Shown here in pieces: positions 11,571-23,509 of a DNA stretch of 64,000 nt (position 1 is its first letter; each line of letters opens with the position of its first letter). This stretch comes from Hedera helix (taxonomy: Eukaryota; Streptophyta; Magnoliopsida; Apiales; Araliaceae). The position numbers were made by a program, and so were the translations under genes. The stretch spans positions 36,638,808-36,702,807 of the forward strand of contig OX359275.1 in the NCBI GenBank assembly GCA_947179155.2, written 5' to 3'. The notes under the pieces are model-generated. The model did not search any database. It was not told the DNA's origin and was given only the letters and a program-made list of their open reading frames with translations.

Positions 11571-12714
11571 GGCGTCCAAAAAAAAAAAAGCTAATAAGTT
11601 TATTTCTATGTGCTATTTTAAAACTAATAGTAACAAATTTTTATTTCAGGGAAGACATCATAAGTGGATAATTTTACTTCTACATTCATTTACATGAAAA
11701 GGTAAATTACCTTTACCATTCTCTTTATCTTACCCTTACTACCATATATAGTCTTATGTTTAAAATGGATTTTGTTTTACAAAAAAATGAACGGATAACA
11801 ACTTTTCATTATGAGACATGCTTAGTCAATACATGTATGAAAATTAGATGGTATTTTATTGCTGCAATTAGCTTGTATGATGTAGATTTGTCATTTTTTT
11901 ATATACATATTTTTAACATTTAATGTTATTGGGTGTAGTTATTTATTTGATATCAAAATCTAACTTTATAATGAATTTGTTAAAAAAATTAGTTCTACTT
12001 ATTTAAGAAAGGAGATTTTGAAATTTAGTTTCATTTTTTCTTGAGATTTTGATGGCTTTTTTTGGATTCCTAATTAAAAGATATTAAATTTGTAATTTTG
12101 GATGTAGTTGGGTCACTCAAAAACTTATAAATCCATTGTTTGTCAAAATTAAAAATTAATGATGGGATTCGAAATTACCATCACTTTGTGAGAGTAAGAT
12201 TTGTGCTCTCATTCATAAGACATATAATAGAATTTGTTAGCAATTCGATTTCAATATACATGTAAATTGGTAGTTTTTCCTTTTTCTAGGCATTTAACTG
12301 TAACTCATTCTCTCTTTGTAGAAGACTTGAATTGTATCATATATTCATTTATAATTTTTTTTAATTATTTTATATTTTTGTGCATTTGTCTTGATGAGTC
12401 TATATATTTTATTAAACACTAAAAATGAATATGAATATCATTAATGGCTAATATTACATGTCTAACTATTTTAATAAATAATGATTAAAATTAAATCTCA
12501 AAGTCACTTTATATAGAATTTTTAACTAATAGTCGCTTTGTTTTAAAATTACAAATACAAATTTCTTTTTAATTCAGTTTTAATTTGTTTTTATTTTTTC
12601 ACTATTATTTATAGCATCACACTATAATTACTTAGTTAATACTATTAACGAATACATATAATAATATAAATTAAAATTAAAAAATAAAATACAATTGTAA
12701 ATCTTGTGTTTGTC
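11571..12714. other. Gene-free AT-rich stretch
   Basis: No conserved reading frame, RNA gene or clear repeat was recognised. Short open frames here are not supported by any motif. Confidence 0.5.
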
Positions 12715-14574
12715 ACGTGACACATAGCTAGTCAACTATATAATTAAAAGTACAAACTTAATTTGGTTTCACTAATTTATGGTTCAGTTTTCTTAAGTCA
12801 TATTAGCATAAGTACTATCCAAATTTTAAAATATTCATATCTCTAAGAGGAATAAAAAAAAAAAATCTTTCCTATTCAAATTAGTATAAACATTATACAA
12901 ATTTATAATAATTAAATATATACATGATGTTTATAAATTTTTATCAATTAAATTTAAAAATATTTCTATCTTTAATAGGAATAGAAAAGAAAAATATAAT
13001 ATTTTTCTTTCCTATTTCAATCACTTATAGAGTCACTCACAATAATTCACTTTTATTAAATCTCGATGGATTCCACAAAAAAAGAACAAAGAAATTTTAT
13101 GCAATTGAAACATTATCGAGATATGGTTGAGAAAGAAACATCTGAAAAATGTGAGTCAAAAAATATTTGAAAACGAGAACAATATCATTTAAAAAATAAC
13201 AAACACATCCAAACACCTACCATTCAATAAAATTTGAAGTTGACGACTTAAAAGATATATATTTGAAACTTATAAGGTCTAATATTTAAAATGTATTTGT
13301 CAATGTCTTGACTTTAGTACATTATATTTTTTTTAATTTGACTATTTAAAATTATGTTATTGATTTTATTTATAATTCATACTGTATTTATCTTATTTTC
13401 TCGCTTTTCATTAAAGTTGCATTGGTTCCATAAACATAAATCAAAGAAAATTCACTGATAAAAAATGTTATCAAGCAATGGTTTAAAAAGATATATTCAA
13501 GTAACGCGAAGTCAAGAATACTCCTAGATGACAATAATATCGCCTAAAAAATAATATAAAAAGAGTTTGTAACAAAACTAAAAAGGTGCATATGTTATCC
13601 ATCAATAATTACTACATGTGTTATTTTTAATAAACTTATTTAGTTTATATATCTTAACAAATTTATACAGGATAATTTTATTGTTACAATTTTATTAAAA
13701 TATCAAGATATCAAAAAATTCTCTTCACATATCACGCGATTTAGTTATATTAATATTAGTCGCAAGCTTTATTGTTAAATTAATATCCCAACTAATTTAA
13801 TTTATTAAAAATTAAAATTTTATCAAATCACATCATTAATTGTATTAATAATATATATGACTTTAAAATATAATAACTATAACATTAGTTGAAAAATCAT
13901 ACTAAATTCATTCGAAACTAATTGTCATAACTAAATTAAAATTATTAAAACTTGAGTTTCATAATTCTATTCAGATTAGAATTTCAATCAAATTTTGTCA
14001 ATATAAAAGCTAATATAGAATTTAATTACAAACTTAAATAAATTTAAAATAATTATTTTCACATAATCATAACTAAATAAATCTACAATAATCCATTCAA
14101 ATACTTAGGTTAATAATTAATTAAACTAATATATAATATATAATTCAATCATTAGTTATTTGAATAAATATTTAACTATTTAATAGTTACAACTATATTC
14201 TCGAAATAACAATTATTATTTTTAATTATTAATATGTATGACCCCGATTTTTATTGAATAAAATTTATTTTTTCCCATATATTATTCTGAAATAGTAAGG
14301 TGTTATATTGATAAAAGTTAAGAGTTAAAGATGTTATGTGTAAATTATAAAATAAAAGAAAATATTCGTTCTGTCGGGAAATATTCAATTTGTCGGGGAA
14401 TATTTGATTCGTACGACAGCGTCGAAATAACCAATCATTAGTGGACCCCACAATGAAATATTGTCAGATATAGAAAACGATAACATTAACCTTTTAAAAT
14501 AAAAATGGTCAATGATACTATTACTTTTAATTGTTAAAATACCCGATAATAAAAGAATTGTAGCATACAGTATT

Positions 14575-14770
14575 TTATGATATTTTACAGTAGCACACGG
14601 TATTTTACAACAGCACACTGTATTATACAGTATTTTATATTATTGAACTGATTTATCAATAACCGTCATTACACAATATTTTATATTATTAAATCAATAA
14701 TTGTCATTGCACATCATTCTACATTATTGAGTCAACAATCGTCACAATGCATAATATCTTGTATCGTTGG
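14575..14770. repeat. Diverged tandem repeats in the solo LTR
   Basis: Phrases of the type 'cagtattttatattattga...tcaataa(c/t)(c/t)gtcattacacaat' recur about four times with a spacing near 50 bp. They lie upstream of the LTR TATA box. Confidence 0.65.
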
Positions 14771-14954
14771 ACTAATAATTATCACAGTAGTAGTCATGGA
14801 TATTAAATAGTTAGACAGACTCATTATTTGAATAACACTAAATATTTAAATAATTGTGATATTAAGTCAATAATATAATAATATAAAAGATGGATAATAT
14901 AATCTTTAAATATATAGTGTGAAACTTAAAAATGTGAAACGTGTGATGAATGGT

Positions 14955-15180
14955 GTATTAGTAAAGTATCAATCATATGATTTGCTAATGGTTAGTGTAG
15001 ATTAAGTTAGTAAAATATATGAATCATATGATATGCTAATAGATGATATAGATTAAGTTAGTAAAATGTGTGAATTATGTGATTTGTTAATAGATGATGT
15101 ATATTAAGTTAGATTAAGATATGAATCATGTGATTAGGGTGTGAATCATGTGATTAGTTAATGGATGATATAGATTAAAG
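14955..15180. repeat. ~51-bp tandem repeats in the solo LTR
   Basis: About four copies of a unit containing 'ttagtaaaatatatgaatca' then 'tgctaatagatgatatagat' occur between 14955 and 15180. They sit in the U3 portion, 70-300 bp before the TATA box, where retrotransposon enhancers usually lie. Confidence 0.8.
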
Positions 15181-15252
15181 TGTGAAAAATAATGAATGGT
15201 GTATATTAAAAAACGTGAATTTTATTTTTAGAATAGTTGTTTAAGTTTTGGC

Positions 15253-15260
15253 TATAAATA
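15253..15260 (+). promoter_or_regulatory. TATA box of the solo LTR
   Basis: TATAAATA in the context ggcTATAAATAggagg, in the middle of the LTR and downstream of the tandem repeats. Confidence 0.65.
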
Positions 15261-18200
15261 GGAGGTTTAACATAAGGAATTTTCATATTCATCTTACTTA
15301 TCTTTCCTTACACTTTCTAAATATTTTTAGTGTAAGATTTCTCTGAGTGAGTTAAGGTTATCTTAAGTGTTGGTGAAGATCGGTAAAAATCGGGTATTAT
15401 TCAAGTAAGTTTTTTTTTTATAAAGTTATATAAGCACTCATACACGTCATATGTTGTTTATCACTTTTTCTTTAGAAGATTATTCTTTTAGAAGATTATT
15501 TTTAAAAGTTTTATTTGGAAGATTTTATTTTGAAATATTATTTTCTTTAAAAAAGTATATTGAAGTTATTCTACTTTATTCTATTAAATCACTTTTAAAG
15601 ATTTTATACGAATTGGTATATACCATGAAATTTATATGTGGTAGTTACTAATTAAATTATAAATATATAGGTTGATCAACTTCATTTAAATTAATATCCA
15701 GTTACATGTTAAGGTAAGAGATATCATTTTCTTTCATCTTCCTAAACTTACTACGGTAAGTATTGTTCGGTAAAATTTTTTAAATGATTAATAGTTTACG
15801 CTTCATTTAATATTTTTCAATATGAACATTTCTATTAAATTTTTATCGTTATATTTGAACAGTGAACTATTGGACATTGAATTTTTGACCTATAAACATT
15901 TACTTGAACTGTGAACATTGTGCACTGTTAAATATTCTTTATACCGTAAACCTTACTGTTAAACTTCTTCCCTGTGAATCTTGAACATTATTCTTGGACT
16001 TGAACACATTTTTCTCGATATCATGTTGACAATTTGGATTATTTGACTCTGGACAAAGTAAAAATTATAAATTTTCGATATCTACTGTTTATCATATTAT
16101 TTTCTTTCTTTTATTCATCATTTATATCACTGTTATTTGTACTAATCATCAAGAATAAAGTTGTTGTGAATATTTGTGGCATGGAGCATAGATGATAGGA
16201 TAAATACGATATAATAGTGATTTGTCTTTTATTGCGGGTGGTGAATGTTCTCTTTAGCCTGAGGCAAAGAAGAACCGTTGTTTGGTATAATCATGACCAG
16301 TGGTGTTTCAGATAATAAAGATTGATGATGATTTTTCTGAAAAAGAGAAGTTAGTATACATCGTGATCTACAAAAATTTCCTAATGGTTGTTATTCCGCT
16401 GTAGTTGTTGATCTAAACTTTGTTCAAGAACTTAACTGTAGTTATTGATTTAAAACTTGTTGTTTATATTATTATATCAAGAACTTAAATGTTGAAGACT
16501 AATAATAATTTATTCATCATTATGTTAGTCATGATATTCTTTACTAGCTATTTGAGCTTACATTTTTCTTTTTGTTTCGTTGTTCAGAAAATGAGAATGT
16601 AGCTGGGACTAGCGAGAAAAAGAGGGGAATAGAGTGATGGTCCGATACAGTTACTATATTAGTCGTCATCATATTGTAAAATAATGTAGAAATAATAGTG
16701 AAAACTTAATTGTGTATTATTGAACATTATATTGTTGTACTTTGCCCTATTGTAATAATTTTGTTATAGTCTTTTGACGATTCAAATTGGGTGGTGTGGG
16801 CCCGATTTGGGGGCGTCACATAATATAATAAATTATTATCCATGTTGTCCATGTTTTGCACGGGGTTGGTTAGCTTGTATAGTTAAAAGCACAAACTTAG
16901 TTTCACAAATTTTTGATTCAGTTTTTTTTATTTAAATTAACATAGGTATTATCTAAATTTGAAATAATTAAATACTTTTCATATTTGTAACAAAAAAAAA
17001 AAAAAAAACTAACTTGCTAGAAAAAAGGAAAGTATCTTTTGTTTATAAATCTCTAAAAAATGTTCTTTTAAAATAATTTTTATTTTTATACCTACCAATT
17101 TTATTATAAACTTTTTCTATCACAATTTTATGTATGATAATATATTTTAACAAATCTTATGTGGAATAATTTTAGTACTAACTTTTTATTAAGATATTGA
17201 ATTTTTTTTAATAAATCATGTGATTTGATTATATTACTATTCGTCATGGATTTTATTATTAAATTAATATTCTAAATAAATTAAATTTATTTAAACTTCA
17301 AATTTCATTAAGTCACATGATTAATTGTATTAATAATAAATTTAAAATTTAGTAATACCTGTAAATTAGTTAAAAAAAAATTATAGTGAATTCATTACTA
17401 ACTAATTGTCACAAAAAATTTAAATTTATTAAATCTTAAGTTTCATAATTATATTTGGATTAGAGTTTAGATGAGTTCATCCAATCTAAATAAAATTAAA
17501 GTAATTACTTTCTCATAATCATAACCAAATAAATCTATATTTTATTTACAATATTTAGCTTAATAACTGAATGAAAAAACCTATAATATATAATTCAATA
17601 ATTTATTAATTAGATAAATATTTAATAATTTAATAACTACCATTATCTTCTCTAAATTTTAATTAAATCATAGATTTAATTAATTATCATAATAAACCAT
17701 TATCCATGTATATCATAATAAATCATTATCTGTACTGCCCGTGCTTCGCACCAGATTGGTGAGTTTCTATAATTAAAAGCACAAACTTTGTTTTGTTTCA
17801 CTAATTTTTTGTTCAACTTTGCTCACATAAGTACTATTTCAATACTATCTAATTTTAAGATTATTCCTTTTATAAATAGGAATAAAAAAGAAAACAGAAG
17901 ATCTTGTTCTTTATATTGAAATTAGTATAAGTATTATATAAATTTATAATAATTAAATATGTACTATCCAAATTTGTAAAGTACTAAAAAGAAACTCAAC
18001 CAATCTTTAATAGAAAAAGTAATTTATAAGAGATTTTTTATTTTTGATTTTACCAATTTAATTACAATTTTTTTTTATCATAGTTTTATGGAATTAATTA
18101 AGACAATATAACACATTATATTATATACATTACCTAAATTTATTAAAACTTGAATTTATACCAAATCATGCAATCAATTATATTAATAATATATGTGAAT

Positions 18201-18640
18201 TTTTTTAAAACATAATAACTCCAAAATTGGTTGATTTTTTTTAGTGAATTCATTACTAACTTATTATCATTAACTAAATTAAAACTTATTAGAGTTTAAG
18301 TTTCATACTTCTATTCGGATTACAATTTTAAGCAAATTTTGTCAATTTAAATACTAATATAGAATTCCATTATAAACTTAAACAAAATTAAAATATTTTT
18401 TCATAATAATAATTAAATAAATATGCACTCTATTCAAATGTTTAGTTTAATAATTGATTGTAGTAACTTATAATATATAATTTAATATTTATTATTTAAA
18501 TAAATATTTAATAATCTAATAACTATAATTATTTTCTCAAAATCCTAATTAATATTTATCTATTTAATAATATAATAAATCATTATTCATATTACCCGTG
18601 TTTCGTACGTACGGGATGGATGAGCTTGTACTATTATAAG

Positions 18641-19988
18641 AATACGATCGAGTTGGCAAAACTTTCATAAATTTATTTTACTTTCCATCCAAATTTCCAT
18701 TTTATAAGGGTTTTTTTTTGCCATGTTGTTACCGAGTTTATTAAGAAAAAAACATAACTTAACTTTTATATTTAAATTATTATTTTATCTTTATATTAAT
18801 TTTGTTGTATTTGTATGCATATAATATAATGGGGATTATAAAAAAAATCTCATGTTATTTAGTTTTTCTTTGAAATCCCGTTCATTTTTTAAAAAAAAGT
18901 TTGACAAAAAAAATGGTTAATTGAGCAGAAAACTTAAATTTTTGGTCATTTTCTTTCCTTTTCCTCTCCATTTAAAATACACTAACACATTGTAACTGAA
19001 TTAGACTTCTACTAATAAATATTCCATTCGTTCTAAAATATAAACTCATTATTAAATTTTTGAAATCATATTTTAAAATTTAAAATTAACATCATTTTTA
19101 TGAATTTTAGTCAATGCGATGATGTCTATGGTGAATTATCTAAAAAGTACTATTTAGTGTAAGATTTATAGTGTCATAATTGGTAATAAATTATCTCAAT
19201 TTTAAATTTAAAAATATTTCAAATTGACTTTTAAAAGTCGGATTCTATAATTTAGAAAGAAGGAAGTATATAAATGGCAGCCATGGAGAGTTGTTAACAT
19301 GTACTTGGACAAAACAAGAAAGAAGGTAGTAGTCCAAAAGTAGAAAATAAACCAAAATGATTCAAGATACTATGTTAAAAACCCCGCCAACAAACATGAC
19401 TCTGAGCATTCTTAGGCCAGCTATGCTACTTTCTTTTGTTTCAATTACAGAATTTTGATAAATATTCTTAATTCTTGATTTTTCTATTTGGACGTTGCAT
19501 CCAAACCTCAATTTCTATCGAGTCCTGCCAAAGGCCCAAAACTGACATATGATGGTACTATTTTTAGAACGATGCAGTAGAATTTTTTTAATTTATCCCA
19601 CGCAATTTATCATTGATTGACACAATAAACATGTTAAATCACTTTTTTATCAAAAAATTATACGACGTAGGATTGATGTGAAATATCTCCAACAAACACA
19701 ACATTTCATCTGAACGTCTAGAAATCAGTTAAAATTTAAGCTCAAACCAACCAACAATCTCTCCCTTAGATCTTGCAATCTGCAACCAAGCCTGTATAAG
19801 GTAGAAATTAGACATATACCGACGTTTTCCCATCTTTTCAATCAGTCTGGCATGCATTCCTTTTATAATCCAAGCAAAATATACCAGCTTTTGATCAACT
19901 TGAATAATGTTTAGTATAATTCAAGAACTTAATTTCCTCTAAAAAAATTATTCCTAGCTTCTTGGGAGTTCTTCTTGGGTATTTTACT
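18641..19988. other. Upstream region of the receptor-like kinase gene
   Basis: AT-rich, without a conserved frame. Contains a possible MITE (19018-19272). Promoter and leader of the kinase gene are expected in the last 300 bases; no clear TATA box was assigned. Confidence 0.4.
19018..19272. mobile_element. Possible Stowaway-like MITE
   Basis: The left end 'ttccattcgttctaaaatat' and the right end (reverse complement 'tacttccttctttctaaatt') form weak inverted repeats about 255 bp apart, with TA dinucleotides at both edges. The interior is AT-rich and noncoding. The ends resemble the CTCCCTCCGTCC-type MITE termini common in plants, but the match is imperfect. Confidence 0.45.
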
Positions 19989-22708
19989 ATGGGTGAATCC
20001 CATTTAGATTTTCACTCATGGCATGAAAACAATTATCCAAGACTAGTCATTGACATATTCATCCTCATCTTGATTACCAATGTCAAATCTGCGATTTCTT
20101 ATCCTTCTACCACAGGATGCATCATCAACCTCGCAAACTCACCGCCTTTATATAAAGAAAGTTATGTAAAGGGTTCTTGGGGTGGGTTTCTGAGCAATAA
20201 TTCCTGTGGGGGAGTATTTGATGAGTACCTTTTTGCATTGGCTCACCATGCAAATCAAACCGGGCAAATATTCTTGAATTCCACTGAGCAAAGGAATTGC
20301 TTGAGTATAATGAAGGAGCCTGAAGTAGATGTTTTGGGCTGTGGAATTGAGAAGCTCACAAGTGGCGGTGGTGGCTGTTCTGATTTCTCTGTTGATGTTG
20401 TCAATCGTAGATTAAGAGACGATGTTAAAAATTTAAAAGAAAACTGTGAGCTTGTAAATCTTGGCGGCAAATTGAATCAGTTCTGTGGCTACTGTGTGAG
20501 TAGTTGGGAAGACATAAAAGGAATACACTCCGATAATGGTGAACCTACAGAGTCTGAAACTTATATGTGCAGGTTTGCTGTGTTGGTGACCATAACAAGT
20601 GCTAATATTGAAGATGATATTTGGATTCAGAAAATTGACCGATGCCTAATGGAGCAAGCCCAGGATAAATATAAGGAGCTTGAAACAAGTCCAGGTGACA
20701 TCCTAAATTTTTCCTGCATCATTAATGTAACGTACCATGTGACATAATTTTCAGCACCATCTACATAAAAATCTGTCTCGTAGTTAACCTCTCTGTTTCT
20801 TGCAGAGACAGGAGCAAAAGAAGTAAAAGGGACAAGGAAAATTAGCAGACGTAAGTGTCCATTGATCAGCATATCACAGTTTTTACTTTTTACTTCGAAA
20901 TGTGTGTCTTCTGGTATGCTTTTAATCTAACTGCATAAATTTTGACATGAAACAGGCTTATGGATTCTAATCGGAGGCATAGTAGGGATTGTGATCATAC
21001 TAATTATCTCTACTCGGGTTTTGTTAAGAAGACATTTTAAATCAAATGCACCAGCAAAGAAGGATGGTATTCTCATATTTTGTAGCACCGCCATAATCTG
21101 AAGTTCACAATACATTTATCATATATGAATATTCTGTATAAACTAATGCTATTAACTTGACAGCGGTGAGCCTTGCATTGCCAAAGGACTCTGGTCATTT
21201 AAAAGTTTCAATCAAAGAGGTCTACTCTGCCACAGACAATCTAGACGTATCAAACTTTATTGGCGAAGGAACAGCAGGTGAGGATCCAAGTGCATTGTAC
21301 TGATCCTAAAACTTATGTTCAGTAAGTTTTTTGGATAATCATTTACTAATACTGTAATGCTCTATATTTCATACTTACATCGAGTTGTGAATTATTTATC
21401 AGGCAAGGTATATAAAGGAGTACTGTCAAATGATCAGCGTATCGCGGTTAAGCAAATCACTGATGAGGGGTATGTAGAGACATTTTTCAGAGAACTCAGA
21501 AGCTTATCACAAGTCAGACACCCAAACCTTGTGGCTTTGCTGGGATATTGTGAGCATAAAGACCAATGCTTCCTCCTTTATGAACTGTGCCCAAATGGGA
21601 ACCTCTCAGAGTGGCTTTTTGGTATATTACTTTCTGCATTTGTTTTCCTTTCCATTCCATACCTTTCACTTAACTGAGGCTGATGAGTTGACTTATAAAT
21701 AAACAGGGAAGGAGAAAGTCCTGTCCTGGATTAGTAGGCTTAAGATTGCAATAGATAGTGCAAGAGGACTTTGGTTTCTCCACACGTATCCCCAAGGATG
21801 CATTGTTCATCGTGATATCAAGGTCTGTCCCAGAAATATATCACACTCATCCTCTCACCTCAATCTACACATTTTTCTTGAGCAACTTCTAGTTTTGCAC
21901 GCGCTCCTGCTTGTGTTTTTCCATGCTTCAAATATTTAATACATCATGATGGTTTTCCATACCTATCGCATATCAAAGTAGATGTAAAAGGTTTTTATTT
22001 CTAAAGTTAGCTGACAGTTTTTTTGTTGGCCTCACTTTGAATTATGACAATGTATCTACTGCAATTAATTTTAAATTTTACCTTCCTCCAAACTGCAGCC
22101 AACAAATATACTACTAGGTACAAACCTTGAAGCAAAGCTTTCAGACTTTGGATTGTCCAAGGTTATTGAGCTTGGTGAAACCTACATGAGTTCAGAAGTG
22201 AGAGGAACATTTGGTTATGTTGATCCCGAGTATAAAAAAAACAGCAGAGTTAATCCAGCAGGTGATGTCTATAGTTTTGGAGTAGTACTTCTGCAGATAA
22301 TCTCAGGACGGAAGGCCATAAATATGAATATGAATACACCAATGCCCATAGATAAAATGGTAAACAGTTCACCTCATATCGCAATCTTTTTCTTAAATTG
22401 CTTTTCAGTTATGACAGTTAATAATTCTGGTTTGCCAGGCAAAGACTCTTACCAGAGATGGCAGTATAAGAGGATTTGCTGATCCAAAACTTGAAGGGGA
22501 GTACTCTGAAGAAGCTTTTGACCTCACATTTGAGCTTGCTCTGTCATGCACAACACTTAAAAAAGAGCGACCCTCCATGGAGCAAGTCGCTATAAAATTA
22601 GAGGCAGCGCTAGACATATCCTCAAGGGCCAAACCATCAACTCCACATTACAAACCAGGCTGGTCTTCAACTCCTCACACTACATCTGACTGGCCTTCAA
22701 CTCCGTAA
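19989..22708 (+). CDS. Receptor-like serine/threonine kinase with cysteine-rich (SPARK-like) ectodomain
   Basis: Eight exons: 19989-20694, 20806-20850, 20956-21066, 21164-21277, 21403-21621, 21707-21822, 22099-22359, 22439-22708; 613 residues, no frame break. A hydrophobic signal segment (about 18-37) precedes an ectodomain with about ten cysteines, including an FCGYC pair followed by SW, which resembles the SPARK domain of plant receptor kinases. A membrane segment at 252-270 and a basic stop-transfer stretch follow. The kinase is complete: GEGTAG loop at 321-326, Lys342 in AVKQ, HRDIK at 433-437, DFG at 453-455, and an APE-like VDPEY. It should be active at the plasma membrane; its ligand is unknown. 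ATG 19989 is chosen because the frame has no earlier ATG. The first donor (ccag|gtgaca) is the only one tested that keeps frame with exon 2. The tail ends in three STP-containing repeats. Confidence 0.88.
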
Positions 22709-23509
22709 TAGAGAAAAAAAAAATAGAAAAAGAAAAAGAAAAGCAATCCTACTTGGCATATTAGTCAGATAGATCCAACACAAATTTTGCTATCTTGGGT
22801 AGACTTGTTATACAAATCATTTTGTGCTAACACCACTGTATTTATAATAAACAGAAATTCGCCAGTTTGTGGCATAAACTCAGATCATTAGGCTTGCACA
22901 ACAATAATACATGTGTGCCTTGGCAGTTCAGGAACTTTTATTTCCACAGTTTATGGTATGAAAAAACATTTATGATAATGACGTACCTTTAAACTTTTTT
23001 ATAAGAAGAAAATGAGTAAAATGCGATGTTTCAAATTTATGATCCCATGATCACATTGTAGAGGGATGATGGATCAGTCTTATACCTTCTTTCATTCGGT
23101 CTGCCTAAACAAAATGAATCTCTCTTTAGTTTCTCTCAACTCTGTACTTATCTTGTACAATAGTCAGTCAATTCACAGACAGGAAGAACCAAGTTAGTCA
23201 TCAGTAAATATTCAAGAATACTAGTTTCAAAAGCTTTCAATCAAAAACTGGATGTCCATTGTAAGTTAGGATTCGGCAGTAACAAACATATATTATGGCT
23301 TCTCTATCTCCGGTTAAATTTTAATATCTACAAAACTGCCAAAGAAACAAATTAATGTTTTTGAGATTTGTGTTAGAATTATGTTCATTAAGTGAATAAA
23401 TTTTTCTCACTACTAGCACTAGTAAAATTTACATACATTTCACATGTATTCTACAAATCTCTCACCTTTTCTTTTTCTTCTTTTCTAATAATTTACACTC
23501 CTGCACTAG
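22709..23509. other. Convergent 3' intergenic region
   Basis: Eight hundred bases separate the stop codons of the kinase (+) and channel (-) genes, so both 3' untranslated regions and terminators lie here. The first 35 bases are an A-rich purine run. No other gene is visible. Confidence 0.6.

Larger units (their letters stand above)
14235..16820 (+). mobile_element. Solo LTR, Ty3/gypsy-like, 2,586 bp
   Basis: Begins TGTATGACCCCG and ends GGGGGCGTCACA (TG...CA), with identical 5-bp flanks TAATA (14230-14234 and 16821-16825) as target duplication. It carries no gag or pol frame, and there is no second LTR within reach, so it is a solo LTR. Inside are two tandem arrays, a TATA box (15253-15260) and a short AT-rich leader. 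Its last ~700 bases match, in reverse orientation, the sequence that starts at 61277. The superfamily assignment is inferred from LTR length and the TGTGACGCCCC-type end. Confidence 0.88.
12715..18640. mobile_element. Head-to-tail array of Helitron-like units
   Basis: Three related AT-rich noncoding units each open with 'taattaaaag(c/t)acaaact' (about 12740, 16880 and 17770) and close with a GC-rich hairpin: tgttttgcacgggg near 16851, cccgtgcttcgcacc near 17738, and cccgtgtttcgtacgtacggg near 18595. Unit 2 is about 890 bp and unit 3 about 850 bp; unit 1 is longer and is split by the LTR at 14235-16820. A further terminus (tgtcacgtgaca then CTAGT) immediately precedes unit 1 at about 12714-12735. 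A 3' hairpin followed closely by the next 5' end fits non-autonomous Helitrons in tandem. The family call is inference from these ends. Confidence 0.55.

Noticed and set aside
19962..19988. Upstream extension of the receptor kinase
   Set aside because: The extension starts at TTG; the first ATG of the frame is at 19989 and gives a good signal peptide.
20695..20747. Reading the kinase first exon through to its in-frame stop
   Set aside because: Splicing at ccag|gtgaca keeps a continuous frame into the membrane and kinase exons; read-through would leave an orphan ectodomain. A minor isoform cannot be excluded.
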